A DNA stretch of 64,000 nucleotides from Kovacikia minuta CCNUW1 (GTDB taxonomy: Bacteria; Cyanobacteriota; Cyanobacteriia; Leptolyngbyales; Leptolyngbyaceae), in assembly GCF_020091585.1 (NCBI RefSeq), contig NZ_CP083582.1, forward strand, positions 6,954,536 through 7,018,535, written 5' to 3'. Position 1 is the first letter of the stretch; every line of letters starts with the position of its first letter. Position numbers and translations under genes: made by a program. Shown here piece after piece: positions 9,275 through 17,220 of this stretch. The notes below the pieces were generated by a model. It did no database searches. It was not told the origin of the DNA and was given only the letters and a program-made list of their open reading frames with translations.

Positions 9275-11467
9275 ATGATGGATGTTTGGGTAGACGATTT
9301 TTGGAAAGACCAAATGATTGATGGTCAGCCGCAAAGAGTGCATAGTTTCTTTGTGCAAAGTACCGCACCAACCAATATTGAAGACAGCGAACGGAAACCA
9401 GACAGAATTTTGCCCACAATTTCTGATGTGGTTGAGAGCCTATACCACAATAGCCAAACAAACGAGAGCTATACGGGATTGGTAATTCAAATTCATGGCT
9501 ACAACACGGGAGTCAAGAAAGTCGGAAATGAAGAAAAAGATTACACCCGTGAAGGCTGGGCAGAAATATGCAGGTATATCAATAACATTAATGCAAAAGA
9601 TAAAGGGGATCTAGCAATTTCTGAGAAGCAAAATAGTTTTGTTTTCCTGGGCTTTCGCTGGCCCTCGGAAAGGGTTCCCTCAGACTTATACACTTCTGCA
9701 ACATCGTTACCAATTATTCTTAAAATTCTGTTTCGATCGGGATTAGTTTTTACTGCAATTGGGCTTGTTTTACTGCTGGTGCTTTCATCAACAAGCGCTC
9801 ATATTCTATCCATACTGTTAGTCATCACTGGGGTTGCTTTATCTACGTTGGTTGCCAGCTTGTTTATTCTGAGATCGATTGTCTATTTTAGAGATGCTTA
9901 CCGGGCGACCAATTTTGGTGTAACAGATTTGGTTGAATTTATCCGACAACTGGATCTGGGATTAGTGAAGCGGAGAATCAACGAGCCATTCTTTCAAGCG
10001 GTGATTCAAGATATTAGTCAGAGTGTAGAAATCGATCCCGATTTGCTGGCAAAAGCGGTTAGAAAAACCTGGGAATCGATTGAGAATGAGCGGGATCTGT
10101 TGGACGATCGCAACGATGAAAAATTTTGTTTATTGCTCCCCAGACTCAAGCAAGGTGATCTGGTAAAACTCGAAGATACCCTTTTTCTTCAGATCTACAC
10201 CAGCCTGCTACAGGCTAAAAAACCAACATACAGTGCAGAAGAATTTCAAGCCGCAGCTAATTATTGGAATAAAGATAAGCCAAGGATACGGTTATCGTTT
10301 ATTGCCCATAGCATGGGAGCATTTGTCACTAGCCAGGTCATTCGGATTCTTTCTGATGTGTTTGATCCTCGAGCAATTGGCGATCGGGAAAGTTTGGAAA
10401 AATTACCGCCTTCTAATGTGGGTCGTGTTTTTCGTTTAGGGCGCTTAATTCTTGTTTCTCCAGATATTCCTCTCATCACCATTACATCAGGTCGGACTAA
10501 TTTTTTGCGCTCAGCCTTACGGCGATTTGAAGAAGCCTATCTGTTCAGTAATGAAGGAGATTTAGCCCTGCGGCTTGCCTCAACCGCAGCGAATTACTTC
10601 TCCTTTCCAGCAAAAACCCGCACTCAGGGATACCGACTTGGCAATTTAAGTGTGAGTCCTAAGAATTCCACCACCCTCAAATCAAAAGAGTTAGCTTCCT
10701 CTTCTACCTATGGAATTTTGAATCTGCAAGAATTGCCCGATCCGGATAGCCATTTATTACCCTATCTGGAAGTGAATGTTTTGAGCAAAGATCGAAACCA
10801 GCGTTTAGACCCGGATAGCCAATGGGAAGAGATTCAGGACAGCGCAGAAGCTGTTGCCACTGTTCAAAAAGACAAGGAAGCGATCGCTGATTTGTTTACC
10901 TTTTTTGATTGCACGGAGTACAAGGATTGGATGAATTTTGATGGCAAGAGGAAAGAGTCCTATGTGCTAATTTTGGACAACCAAAAATCTCCGCTCAAGC
11001 TCCGTGGATACATCCGTTTATTTATTGCCTATGTTTGCGGTAAACGAGATGTTCATGGTGGTTATTTTAAGGGTCCCTTCACTAAATTGCTGATCTATCG
11101 GTTAGCATTTCTTGGCTTTTCGGGGCTGCTCGATTCCCTTATACTTACCCCCCCCGAAGATTTTGGTATCAAAGAGCCTTTACCTGATGATTTGAGCGAT
11201 GAGATAAACCGCCTGCGAGAGATGGCGCAGACAAATTCGACCTCCTTTGAAACTCCCTCCATTCCCCCTTATTTGCTCCCCTCAGAACAACTCGATCGGC
11301 TTCAGGAAAAACGCCGAATTGCTCTCAGCTATCTGTCCTGGCTCTGTGTCCAGCGCCAAATCCAGGTAGCCGTCTCACCAGAGCGATATCAGGTTGATAT
11401 CAAAGGGCTAAATCGCGGCGAAATTCGGAAAGTGATGTTGGTGGAAAAAGTGAGGAGTGAGGGGTGA
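9275..11467 (+). CDS. Membrane-anchored alpha/beta hydrolase-like protein
   Basis: Large protein of 730 aa. The first part has a hydrolase-like strand, GLVIQIHGYNTG (residues 68-79), resembling the oxyanion region of DUF900/lipase-type proteins. Two adjacent membrane segments follow (about 150-170 and 177-200). A nucleophile elbow is seen at RLSFIAHSMGAFV, with Ser346 in AHSMG, inside a conserved-looking VTSQVIRIL helix. The C-terminal 200 residues are charged and of unknown function. The stop is followed at once by a repeat-rich junction with a leftward gene. The hydrolase fold is inferred; the substrate is unknown. Confidence 0.6.
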   Translation: MMDVWVDDFWKDQMIDGQPQRVHSFFVQSTAPTNIEDSERKPDRILPTISDVVESLYHNSQTNESYTGLVIQIHGYNTGVKKVGNEEKDYTREGWAEICRYINNINAKDKGDLAISEKQNSFVFLGFRWPSERVPSDLYTSATSLPIILKILFRSGLVFTAIGLVLLLVLSSTSAHILSILLVITGVALSTLVASLFILRSIVYFRDAYRATNFGVTDLVEFIRQLDLGLVKRRINEPFFQAVIQDISQSVEIDPDLLAKAVRKTWESIENERDLLDDRNDEKFCLLLPRLKQGDLVKLEDTLFLQIYTSLLQAKKPTYSAEEFQAAANYWNKDKPRIRLSFIAHSMGAFVTSQVIRILSDVFDPRAIGDRESLEKLPPSNVGRVFRLGRLILVSPDIPLITITSGRTNFLRSALRRFEEAYLFSNEGDLALRLASTAANYFSFPAKTRTQGYRLGNLSVSPKNSTTLKSKELASSSTYGILNLQELPDPDSHLLPYLEVNVLSKDRNQRLDPDSQWEEIQDSAEAVATVQKDKEAIADLFTFFDCTEYKDWMNFDGKRKESYVLILDNQKSPLKLRGYIRLFIAYVCGKRDVHGGYFKGPFTKLLIYRLAFLGFSGLLDSLILTPPEDFGIKEPLPDDLSDEINRLREMAQTNSTSFETPSIPPYLLPSEQLDRLQEKRRIALSYLSWLCVQRQIQVAVSPERYQVDIKGLNRGEIRKVMLVEKVRSEG

Positions 11468-11531
11468 GGTAATAGGGGGGCAGGGATAAGGATAAAAATT
11501 ATCTCATCACTTCCTCATCTCCCCATCTTCG

Positions 11532-13241
11532 TCACCCAATTCCCGGCGGCAGCTCTCCCAAAATCGTGAATCGAACATGATTGATGGCAAGTTCGCCGAT
11601 CGAAACATCAACGGTATCATCGGCGGTTTGCAACGTTTCGAAGGCAATCCCCTTGCCAATCTCGGCATGGTACCAGGGTAGCCCCATAAAAAAGCGGGTT
11701 GGGTACGGTCCCCGTTCGATAATGTCGTCTGGATTGGACTCCATTGGTAGCCAGCCATACCCTGGAACGTAAAACTCCAACCAAACGTGGTTATAGTCGG
11801 GTTCCAGGGGGATATCCCGCTGATTTGCTTTGGGTGGGCATTTGTAGCGGCCAACGGTACGACAGGCGATGCCATTCAACCGGGACAAAGCCAATAAAAC
11901 GCCGACATACTCCCCGCAGGAACCAATTCCGCGATCGAGGACAATATCTGGCGTCTCAATCTTAGGCGTGAGGCTATAGGAGAGGCGATCGTAGACGTAA
12001 TTGCGAATTTTCAGGATTTTTCGGAGCAGGTTTGTTTCGGTGCCAATTGCCTCCTGTGCTGCTTCTTGAATCACCGATGTATCCATTGATAATTCGTCGT
12101 CGTCCACGAGATAACGAGTCTGGAACTCTGGAGGCAAGGCAGGAATCCGATCGACATCATCGGGAGCCAGTAGATACTTGATGCCACGCACCTCTAGTAG
12201 CGCTTTCCAGCCAAACAGGTGACGTTCGCTAGATTGCAGTCGATCGAATTTAAACACCGCAACCCGTTGACCATCCACAACTTCTTCGGTGAAAGGTAAG
12301 CCGATGGGTTCTACCTTCAGCACCTTTTGGCGATGGGTTTCTGTCGGTAAAGCAATCCGCCACTCAACATTTTTCAGGTCAACTTCCTCCAGCGGCAGCA
12401 TCTCCTCGGCATAGGACATCTCAATCAAGAAACCGTTGGAGAGGGCGTAGCGCTCCTTGGGATTGTGATAGATGTAAAGGGGGTGAATGAAGGTGCGATC
12501 GCGGTAGGTCAACTCAAACGACCCCTCCGGGTTGTTGGGGTTATCCCGAATGTAGGGTTCTTCCCCGGCGTAGGAAACATAGAGGGTATCCTGCCCCGTT
12601 TGAGGGTTTGGATAAAATGCTAAGCCCGTTGGAAACTCATAGGGAGTGAGGACACAAAACTGCTGTTCACCTGTTGCCCGATCGAGGCAGTAAACGGTTT
12701 GTTCCGTGCGATCGCAAACCCAAAGCTCCTCCCCTCGCACCACCAGATTTTCTGGACCAACACCCGGCATGGGCAAGCGCGTAATCAACCGCTGCGGATT
12801 AAACTCAAAAATGGAAATGTAACCCTCTTTCTGGCTGGCAACATAAATCGTAGATTGCCACACCCCGACACCATCAACCTCATAAGGCATGGCGACAAAA
12901 AGTTGGGGCTTTAGATCCTGTAAGTTACAAAAATAAACATGATTATCACGGGCAAACCAAATCCTGCCGCCCCCGATCGCTAGCCCGGTAGCATCAATGA
13001 AGTCATCCACATTGCGGGGGTTGATAATGGTGGTATTGTCTGTTGCTGGATCAACCCGCAGCAGGTACCCTCGAATTGAATCAAGCGCAATCAAAGCATC
13101 ATCCAAAACGGCGACCCCTTGAAGGGCATAAGCTCCGAGTGGATAAATCGTGCGCGGTTGGGAATTTTGTTCAGAAGCAAGGGGAGATGCAGAAACGGGC
13201 ATCTGGACAGAAGCTGGAGCGTGGTCAAGTTGCATGATCAC
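11532..13241 (-). CDS. Beta-propeller / transglutaminase-like protein
   Basis: Protein of 569 aa. Residues about 30-230 show repeated ALDSIRGYLLRVDPAT / LWVCDRTEQTVYCLDRAT units, like NHL/SMP-30 propeller blades. The C-terminus has a transglutaminase-like fold with all three catalytic positions: Cys442 in GIGSCGEYVG, His in YNHVWLEFYVPG, and Asp in MESNPDD. Such proteins are proteases or cross-linkers of uncertain role. No signal peptide. Full and intact; the propeller-plus-transglutaminase order is uncommon. Confidence 0.75.
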   Translation of the reverse strand: MIMQLDHAPASVQMPVSASPLASEQNSQPRTIYPLGAYALQGVAVLDDALIALDSIRGYLLRVDPATDNTTIINPRNVDDFIDATGLAIGGGRIWFARDNHVYFCNLQDLKPQLFVAMPYEVDGVGVWQSTIYVASQKEGYISIFEFNPQRLITRLPMPGVGPENLVVRGEELWVCDRTEQTVYCLDRATGEQQFCVLTPYEFPTGLAFYPNPQTGQDTLYVSYAGEEPYIRDNPNNPEGSFELTYRDRTFIHPLYIYHNPKERYALSNGFLIEMSYAEEMLPLEEVDLKNVEWRIALPTETHRQKVLKVEPIGLPFTEEVVDGQRVAVFKFDRLQSSERHLFGWKALLEVRGIKYLLAPDDVDRIPALPPEFQTRYLVDDDELSMDTSVIQEAAQEAIGTETNLLRKILKIRNYVYDRLSYSLTPKIETPDIVLDRGIGSCGEYVGVLLALSRLNGIACRTVGRYKCPPKANQRDIPLEPDYNHVWLEFYVPGYGWLPMESNPDDIIERGPYPTRFFMGLPWYHAEIGKGIAFETLQTADDTVDVSIGELAINHVRFTILGELPPGIG

Positions 13242-13625
13242 AAAATCACTATCAGACTCTCAGATCATAAACAGATTTTCCTCGTGACATCTGTATCTAA
13301 GAAGAGATATTGGAGCAATTTAGCTCAGGAAGAATTAAGACTTAGAAGTTAAGGCAAGGAAAACTGAGGAAATATTTTGTAATATCAAGAGACGCCAAGT
13401 GGAGTTGCCTGTGAATCCTGGGTTCAACCCTGCCAGATATAGCAGTCTTGAATCATTTGTGAACAAGGGGAGTTGTGAAAGTCTTTCCCTCCGGAAAAGT
13501 CCTTTCACAATCCAAATAGGATCGCCATAGCCGTCCCGGTTATCTGGCACCAGGCAAAATTGCTGACCCACGGGTTCGAGAAGTAAGCAACTCTTTATTC
13601 CTTAGAAATCGGTTAAATAATCCTC
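13242..13625. other. Spacer with a dispersed hairpin repeat
   Basis: Divergent spacer between the transglutaminase-like gene (leftward) and the ABC permease (rightward). It contains one copy (13475-13530) of a hairpin-plus-tail repeat that recurs near 56272-56324. The remainder shows nothing recognisable. Confidence 0.45.
13475..13530. repeat. Dispersed hairpin repeat, copy 1
   Basis: An imperfect hairpin (GTGAAAG...CTTTCAC arms) followed by a tail reading ATCCAAATAGGATCGCCATAG. The last 30 bases match copy 2 (56295-56324) at 27 of 30 positions. Confidence 0.6.
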
Positions 13626-14453
13626 GTGACCCTCCAATCACCCCTGACTTTTAACAAACCTCCTCAGCGTTCTGTCCTCCAATCCCTGTGGAACGATTCG
13701 CTGACAATATTTTGGGGAGATTGGTTAGACTTGCGGGTTCGCATTACCCAGGTGGTTGCCTCCGGACTCGTCTCTCCCCTAATCTACATTCTTGGCTTTG
13801 GGCTGGGGCTGGGAAGTGCTCTGGATCGGGCAATGAAGCCAGCTGCCGGAGATACCTACTTGCAATTCATCCTGCCGGGAATGGTGGCGCTCTCCTCAAT
13901 GGTCATTAGTTTTGGGGGAACGACCTTTTCAATTTGTGGCGATCGCCTCTTCACTAAAACCTTTGAGGAGCTGATGTTAGCCCCGATTCATCCCCTGGCA
14001 TTACACATCGGCAAAATGTCAGCGGGCGTTGTGCGAGGGTTGCTAACTGCTGGTTCCGTTATTCTGGTTGCAATTGTATTCACAGGCAAGATCTGGAGTT
14101 TTTTGAATCCCCTATTTCTGCTTATCCTGATACTCAATTGTGCTGTGTTTGCAGGATTAGGGGTGATTGTTGGCTTAAATGTGAAATCTCTGGAAAGTGT
14201 GGGTATCTACAACAATTTTGTGATTGTGCCAATGTCCTTTCTGGGAGCCACCTTTTTTGACCCGGCAAGCCTGCCCCCTGTGCTGAAGGTAATCGTTTAT
14301 CTCCTGCCCCTTACCTATACGAGTCTGGGTCTGCGTGCTGCCGCTTATCTGCCCCTTGCTCAGTTTCCCTGGTATTCAATTCCAATTTTGCTCGCGATCG
14401 CCGTCCTACTGGCCGCGATCGGAGCGTACCAATTTTCCCACCAGCAGGATTAG
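13626..14453 (+). CDS. ABC-2 type transporter permease
   Basis: Integral membrane protein of 275 aa with about six hydrophobic helices, starting at GTG. The pattern VASGLVSPLIYILGFGLGLG, LQFILPGMVALSSM and FEELMLAPIHPLALHIGKM is that of ABC-2/NodJ-type permeases exporting polysaccharide, lipid or drug. The partner ATPase is not in this window, so it is either elsewhere or lost. Convergent with the next gene. Confidence 0.82.
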   Translation: MTLQSPLTFNKPPQRSVLQSLWNDSLTIFWGDWLDLRVRITQVVASGLVSPLIYILGFGLGLGSALDRAMKPAAGDTYLQFILPGMVALSSMVISFGGTTFSICGDRLFTKTFEELMLAPIHPLALHIGKMSAGVVRGLLTAGSVILVAIVFTGKIWSFLNPLFLLILILNCAVFAGLGVIVGLNVKSLESVGIYNNFVIVPMSFLGATFFDPASLPPVLKVIVYLLPLTYTSLGLRAAAYLPLAQFPWYSIPILLAIAVLLAAIGAYQFSHQQD

Positions 14454-14558
14454 TTCCATCAATCCCGATGATGAAAATAGAGACGATCTGTTAGAGCGTC
14501 TCTACTGGATGGGAAAGTTGGAATTGGAAAAGTCGGACTTAAAATTTGCAGGTGTGAT

Positions 14559-15134
14559 TTACAAGCGAACCCCAAAATTGGCTTTGCAGGTGGACAAAAT
14601 TCGTTTCTCATTGCCACCCAACTGGCTAATCGGCTGGTAGCCATCCAACCCGGTTGGAACAACCGAACTGCCAACCGACGCCGAGGTTGCTTCTGTTTTG
14701 AGTGCGACTTCGTAGGGATAGCTGGTTTTTTCGTAACTGTTGACAATGGTCAGTGCCAACTCATCCTGGTTCAAATTGCCGTGAAAACAATCGAAAGAAG
14801 ACTGGGGCATGTAAAACGCACCAACGACCTTATTCTTGCTGACTTCAAAAACCAGGTATGCCATTCCGATTTGATTGACCCTGGCAGATTGACCGTAGAG
14901 GTAGGTGCCATCGGGAAGTGGTTGGCGGTTGCTGGTGGTTGCGGCAGGGGCTTCAACCTGTTTTAACGCAGCAGTTTGTGGCAAAGGGGAGGTTGCTGGA
15001 ACTTCCAAACCGTGGGCAGCGGGATGCCCAACCCCCTGTAACCCCAGGCTCAATACAACCGTCAATGCAACTCCAGTCAATAGTCTTTCAATGTTGCCAG
15101 AGTGAATAGTGGAAACCGGGGTGGTAGATTTCAT
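14559..15134 (-). CDS. Hypothetical exported protein, 191 aa
   Basis: The N-terminus has a hydrophobic stretch (LLTGVALTVVLSLGLQGVG, residues 18-36) preceded by few charges, fitting a signal peptide or anchor. A PLPDGTYLYGQS motif near 73 opens a compact domain with two cysteines (SFDCFHG and STCKANF), possibly a disulfide. I do not know the family; it looks like a conserved cyanobacterial extracytoplasmic protein. Confidence 0.55.
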   Translation of the reverse strand: MKSTTPVSTIHSGNIERLLTGVALTVVLSLGLQGVGHPAAHGLEVPATSPLPQTAALKQVEAPAATTSNRQPLPDGTYLYGQSARVNQIGMAYLVFEVSKNKVVGAFYMPQSSFDCFHGNLNQDELALTIVNSYEKTSYPYEVALKTEATSASVGSSVVPTGLDGYQPISQLGGNEKRILSTCKANFGVRL

Positions 15135-15778
15135 GACAGCAACCTCAGTGAAGGGGGCTTGGATATTCAGTAATATCCCGGTTTTTACGATCGCACCAGG
15201 TGACTGAAAACCCGGTAAGTCCGTGATTAATCGGGGTTCTTTAAGTGACCCGGATCACTTCGCGATCGACGGGAAAAAGCGTTCTTTGTAGAAAAGGGCA
15301 GAAGCCGAATAAAATCGTTCTGCCCTAATTAATGAGAGGAGCCAATGGCAAATGGCATTTAAATGTCAATAAAAGTAAAGAACTTTATCAAGAACCTTTA
15401 ATTCTTAGAGACGATGAAGATTGAAGCTAGAAGGATGACATCATCCAGATCGCTCCAGCACAAGCTGCAACCAGCAGAAAAACCATTGAAACGGACTGCC
15501 CAAGATGTTTTTGTGAAGTATTCATTTTCATTTGAATTTTGTAGATTTGTATTAAAGAATACCAATTTCCCTTAAGAGAGAGAAGAAAAAGCCCCTTAAA
15601 CTTAAAATTGCTTAATCTTTCTTAAGATATTCCCAGATTGATTTGGGTACCCAAGTCGTCCCTCGATTACCTTTTTAGAAACTGTCAGCCTGAGAGTTGT
15701 TGCACCACGTTAGTTTGTAGGTGTCAACCCAGTTCTTTCTCCATTTCTTAAGCAGAAAAACGTCATCCAGAAACTGAT
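15135..15778. other. Long spacer, possible tiny membrane ORF inside
   Basis: About 640 bases between divergent genes. AT-rich, with several HIP1-like sites. Apart from the 32-aa frame at 15427-15525 I see no gene, RNA or repeat. It should hold promoters for both flanking genes. Confidence 0.4.
15427..15525 (-). CDS. Possible 32-aa single-pass membrane peptide
   Basis: A short frame starting MNTSQKHLGQSVSM and continuing with one hydrophobic stretch (VFLLVAACAGAIWMM). The layout resembles small cyanobacterial membrane subunits, but I recognise no known one and the ribosome-binding site is weak. An in-frame ATG 6 bases upstream is an alternative start. Treat as tentative. Confidence 0.25.
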   Translation of the reverse strand: MNTSQKHLGQSVSMVFLLVAACAGAIWMMSSF

Positions 15779-16276
15779 ATGAATTGCTTCAAACAACGTC
15801 CTGCCATAATGGGGCTGTTATCAATGCTGGTGCTCTCCTTGCCGATGCCCACCCAGGCCCAACCAAAACCAGCAATCCCAGACGGTGAGCCAAATTTAAC
15901 CCTTAAGGTTATTCGCCAGTCAGGCAATTGCCCGCAGGAGGTGAGACTGTGGACAGCGATTCGGCAGTACGAAGGGGGAGGCGAACATACCGTGATTGCA
16001 GACACTTTGCCGATCGTAGCGACTGCCGTTAAATTAACCACGTCCTATCCCCAATTGATTGAGTACAGTGCTCCCCTGAAACAGGATTTTGCTTCCTGCC
16101 TGGCACGCACAAATCCTGATGCAGATTTACCCTATTATTTCCGTCTTCAGCAGGGGAGGCTTTTCTTTCGAATCGATCTAAGATCCATTAACCGGAATCC
16201 TAGTACGCCTGCCGCGATTACCTACAAAGCTGTTTTGACTTCACGCCCCTATGTGCGTTGGGCGATCGCAGACTAA
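15779..16276 (+). CDS. Hypothetical secreted protein, 165 aa
   Basis: Classical signal peptide: MNCFKQRP, a hydrophobic core (IMGLLSMLVLSLPMP) and a likely cut after TQAQ near residue 28. The mature part (LKVIRQSGNCPQEVRLWTAIRQYEGGGEH) has two cysteines that could pair. No named domain. Likely periplasmic; role unknown. Confidence 0.6.
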   Translation: MNCFKQRPAIMGLLSMLVLSLPMPTQAQPKPAIPDGEPNLTLKVIRQSGNCPQEVRLWTAIRQYEGGGEHTVIADTLPIVATAVKLTTSYPQLIEYSAPLKQDFASCLARTNPDADLPYYFRLQQGRLFFRIDLRSINRNPSTPAAITYKAVLTSRPYVRWAIAD

Positions 16277-16393
16277 CCAGCTATTAAAATATTCCTTTGA
16301 TATCGATAGAAATCGTCAGGTTTTATTCTATAAACGAGAAGGTGAAGCTCCATACCTCCAACTGTAGTCAGGGAATTAGGGAGATTTTTATAG

Positions 16394-16852
16394 ATGAGTA
16401 AGCAAATTCAAACCCAGGCAGACAAGCTGTTGAAGATTGTTACAGATCAATCAACCGCGGCAACCTATCAGCAAGCCCTGGCAGTGACCTGGACCATTCT
16501 AAAAGAAACCGGCTACTTACTTTGGTTGGTGGTGTGTCTGGGTCTTGTGTTTGGCGATTGGGTCTGGAAAACCGGATATCGCACCGGCTGGAATTTTCGA
16601 GGTTGGCTCAATAGTTTTGAACAACCGAGTGCGGATCAAGTTCTCAGTGAAACGGGTAAATCGATTCTGGAAGTCGGCAAAAGTACGGCGGCGAATGCGA
16701 TCGCCGCCGCGAAGGAACAATTGGGCATCGAAAACAAACCTGAACCCCCGCTAGTAGCGAGTCCTCCTCGCCCCCCCAAACCCGCACCTGCTCCGGAGAA
16801 AGTTCCTGTTGCTACGCCTGAACCTCCAGTGGTTTCTACTGAGGAAGAGTAG
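16394..16852 (+). CDS. Hypothetical single-pass membrane protein, 152 aa
   Basis: An amphipathic N-terminus is followed by one membrane helix (ETGYLLWLVVCLGLVFGDWVW, about 37-57). After a charged segment the tail from about residue 116 is rich in proline and alanine (PPRPPKPAPAPEKVPV), like cell-envelope linker tails. Function unknown. It follows the secreted protein by 117 bases on the same strand and could be co-transcribed. Confidence 0.55.
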   Translation: MSKQIQTQADKLLKIVTDQSTAATYQQALAVTWTILKETGYLLWLVVCLGLVFGDWVWKTGYRTGWNFRGWLNSFEQPSADQVLSETGKSILEVGKSTAANAIAAAKEQLGIENKPEPPLVASPPRPPKPAPAPEKVPVATPEPPVVSTEEE

Positions 16853-17220
16853 GTGAGAAAGGATAAAGGATAAGGGATAAGGGATAAAGGAGGAGAGGGC
16901 AGGAGGCAGGAGGTAGGAGGTAGGAAGTAGGAAGCAGAGAGCAGACGGGAACAGGGAACAGCGAATAACTGACACCTGATACCTGACACCTGATAAGTAG
17001 GTGGGACTAATTAAATATAAAACTTGCGTAGGTTGGGTTGAGGCACGAAACCCATCACCTGCATGGGTTACGCTACCGCTAACCCATCCTACGTTTGATT
17101 CCACCCAGCTACTTACCTTTTATCCTTTATCCTTAGCCCTTAGTGTGCTGCCCTCTACCTGCATCTAACCGATGAATGCGATAGACTGACAATTCGTAGG
17201 AATTGTGAGGCTCCAGAAAG
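16853..17220. repeat. Spacer with short tandem repeats and a mini-element
   Basis: Begins with tandem GGATAAG and GGAGGTA-type heptamers (16860-16930) and then holds the palindromic mini-element listed at 16996-17113. The speA promoter should lie after it. Confidence 0.55.
16996..17113. mobile_element. Palindromic mini-element (MITE-like), TA-flanked
   Basis: Ends AGTAGGTGGG and CCCAGCTACT are near-perfect inverted repeats flanked by TA on both sides (16994-16995 and 17114-17115). The core carries the TAGGTTGGGTTGAG...AACCCATCCTAC hairpin. A related element of the same design splits a gene at 60767-60895. It has no ORF, so it would move only with a transposase in trans (IS630/Tc1-type by TA target). 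Confidence 0.6.
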
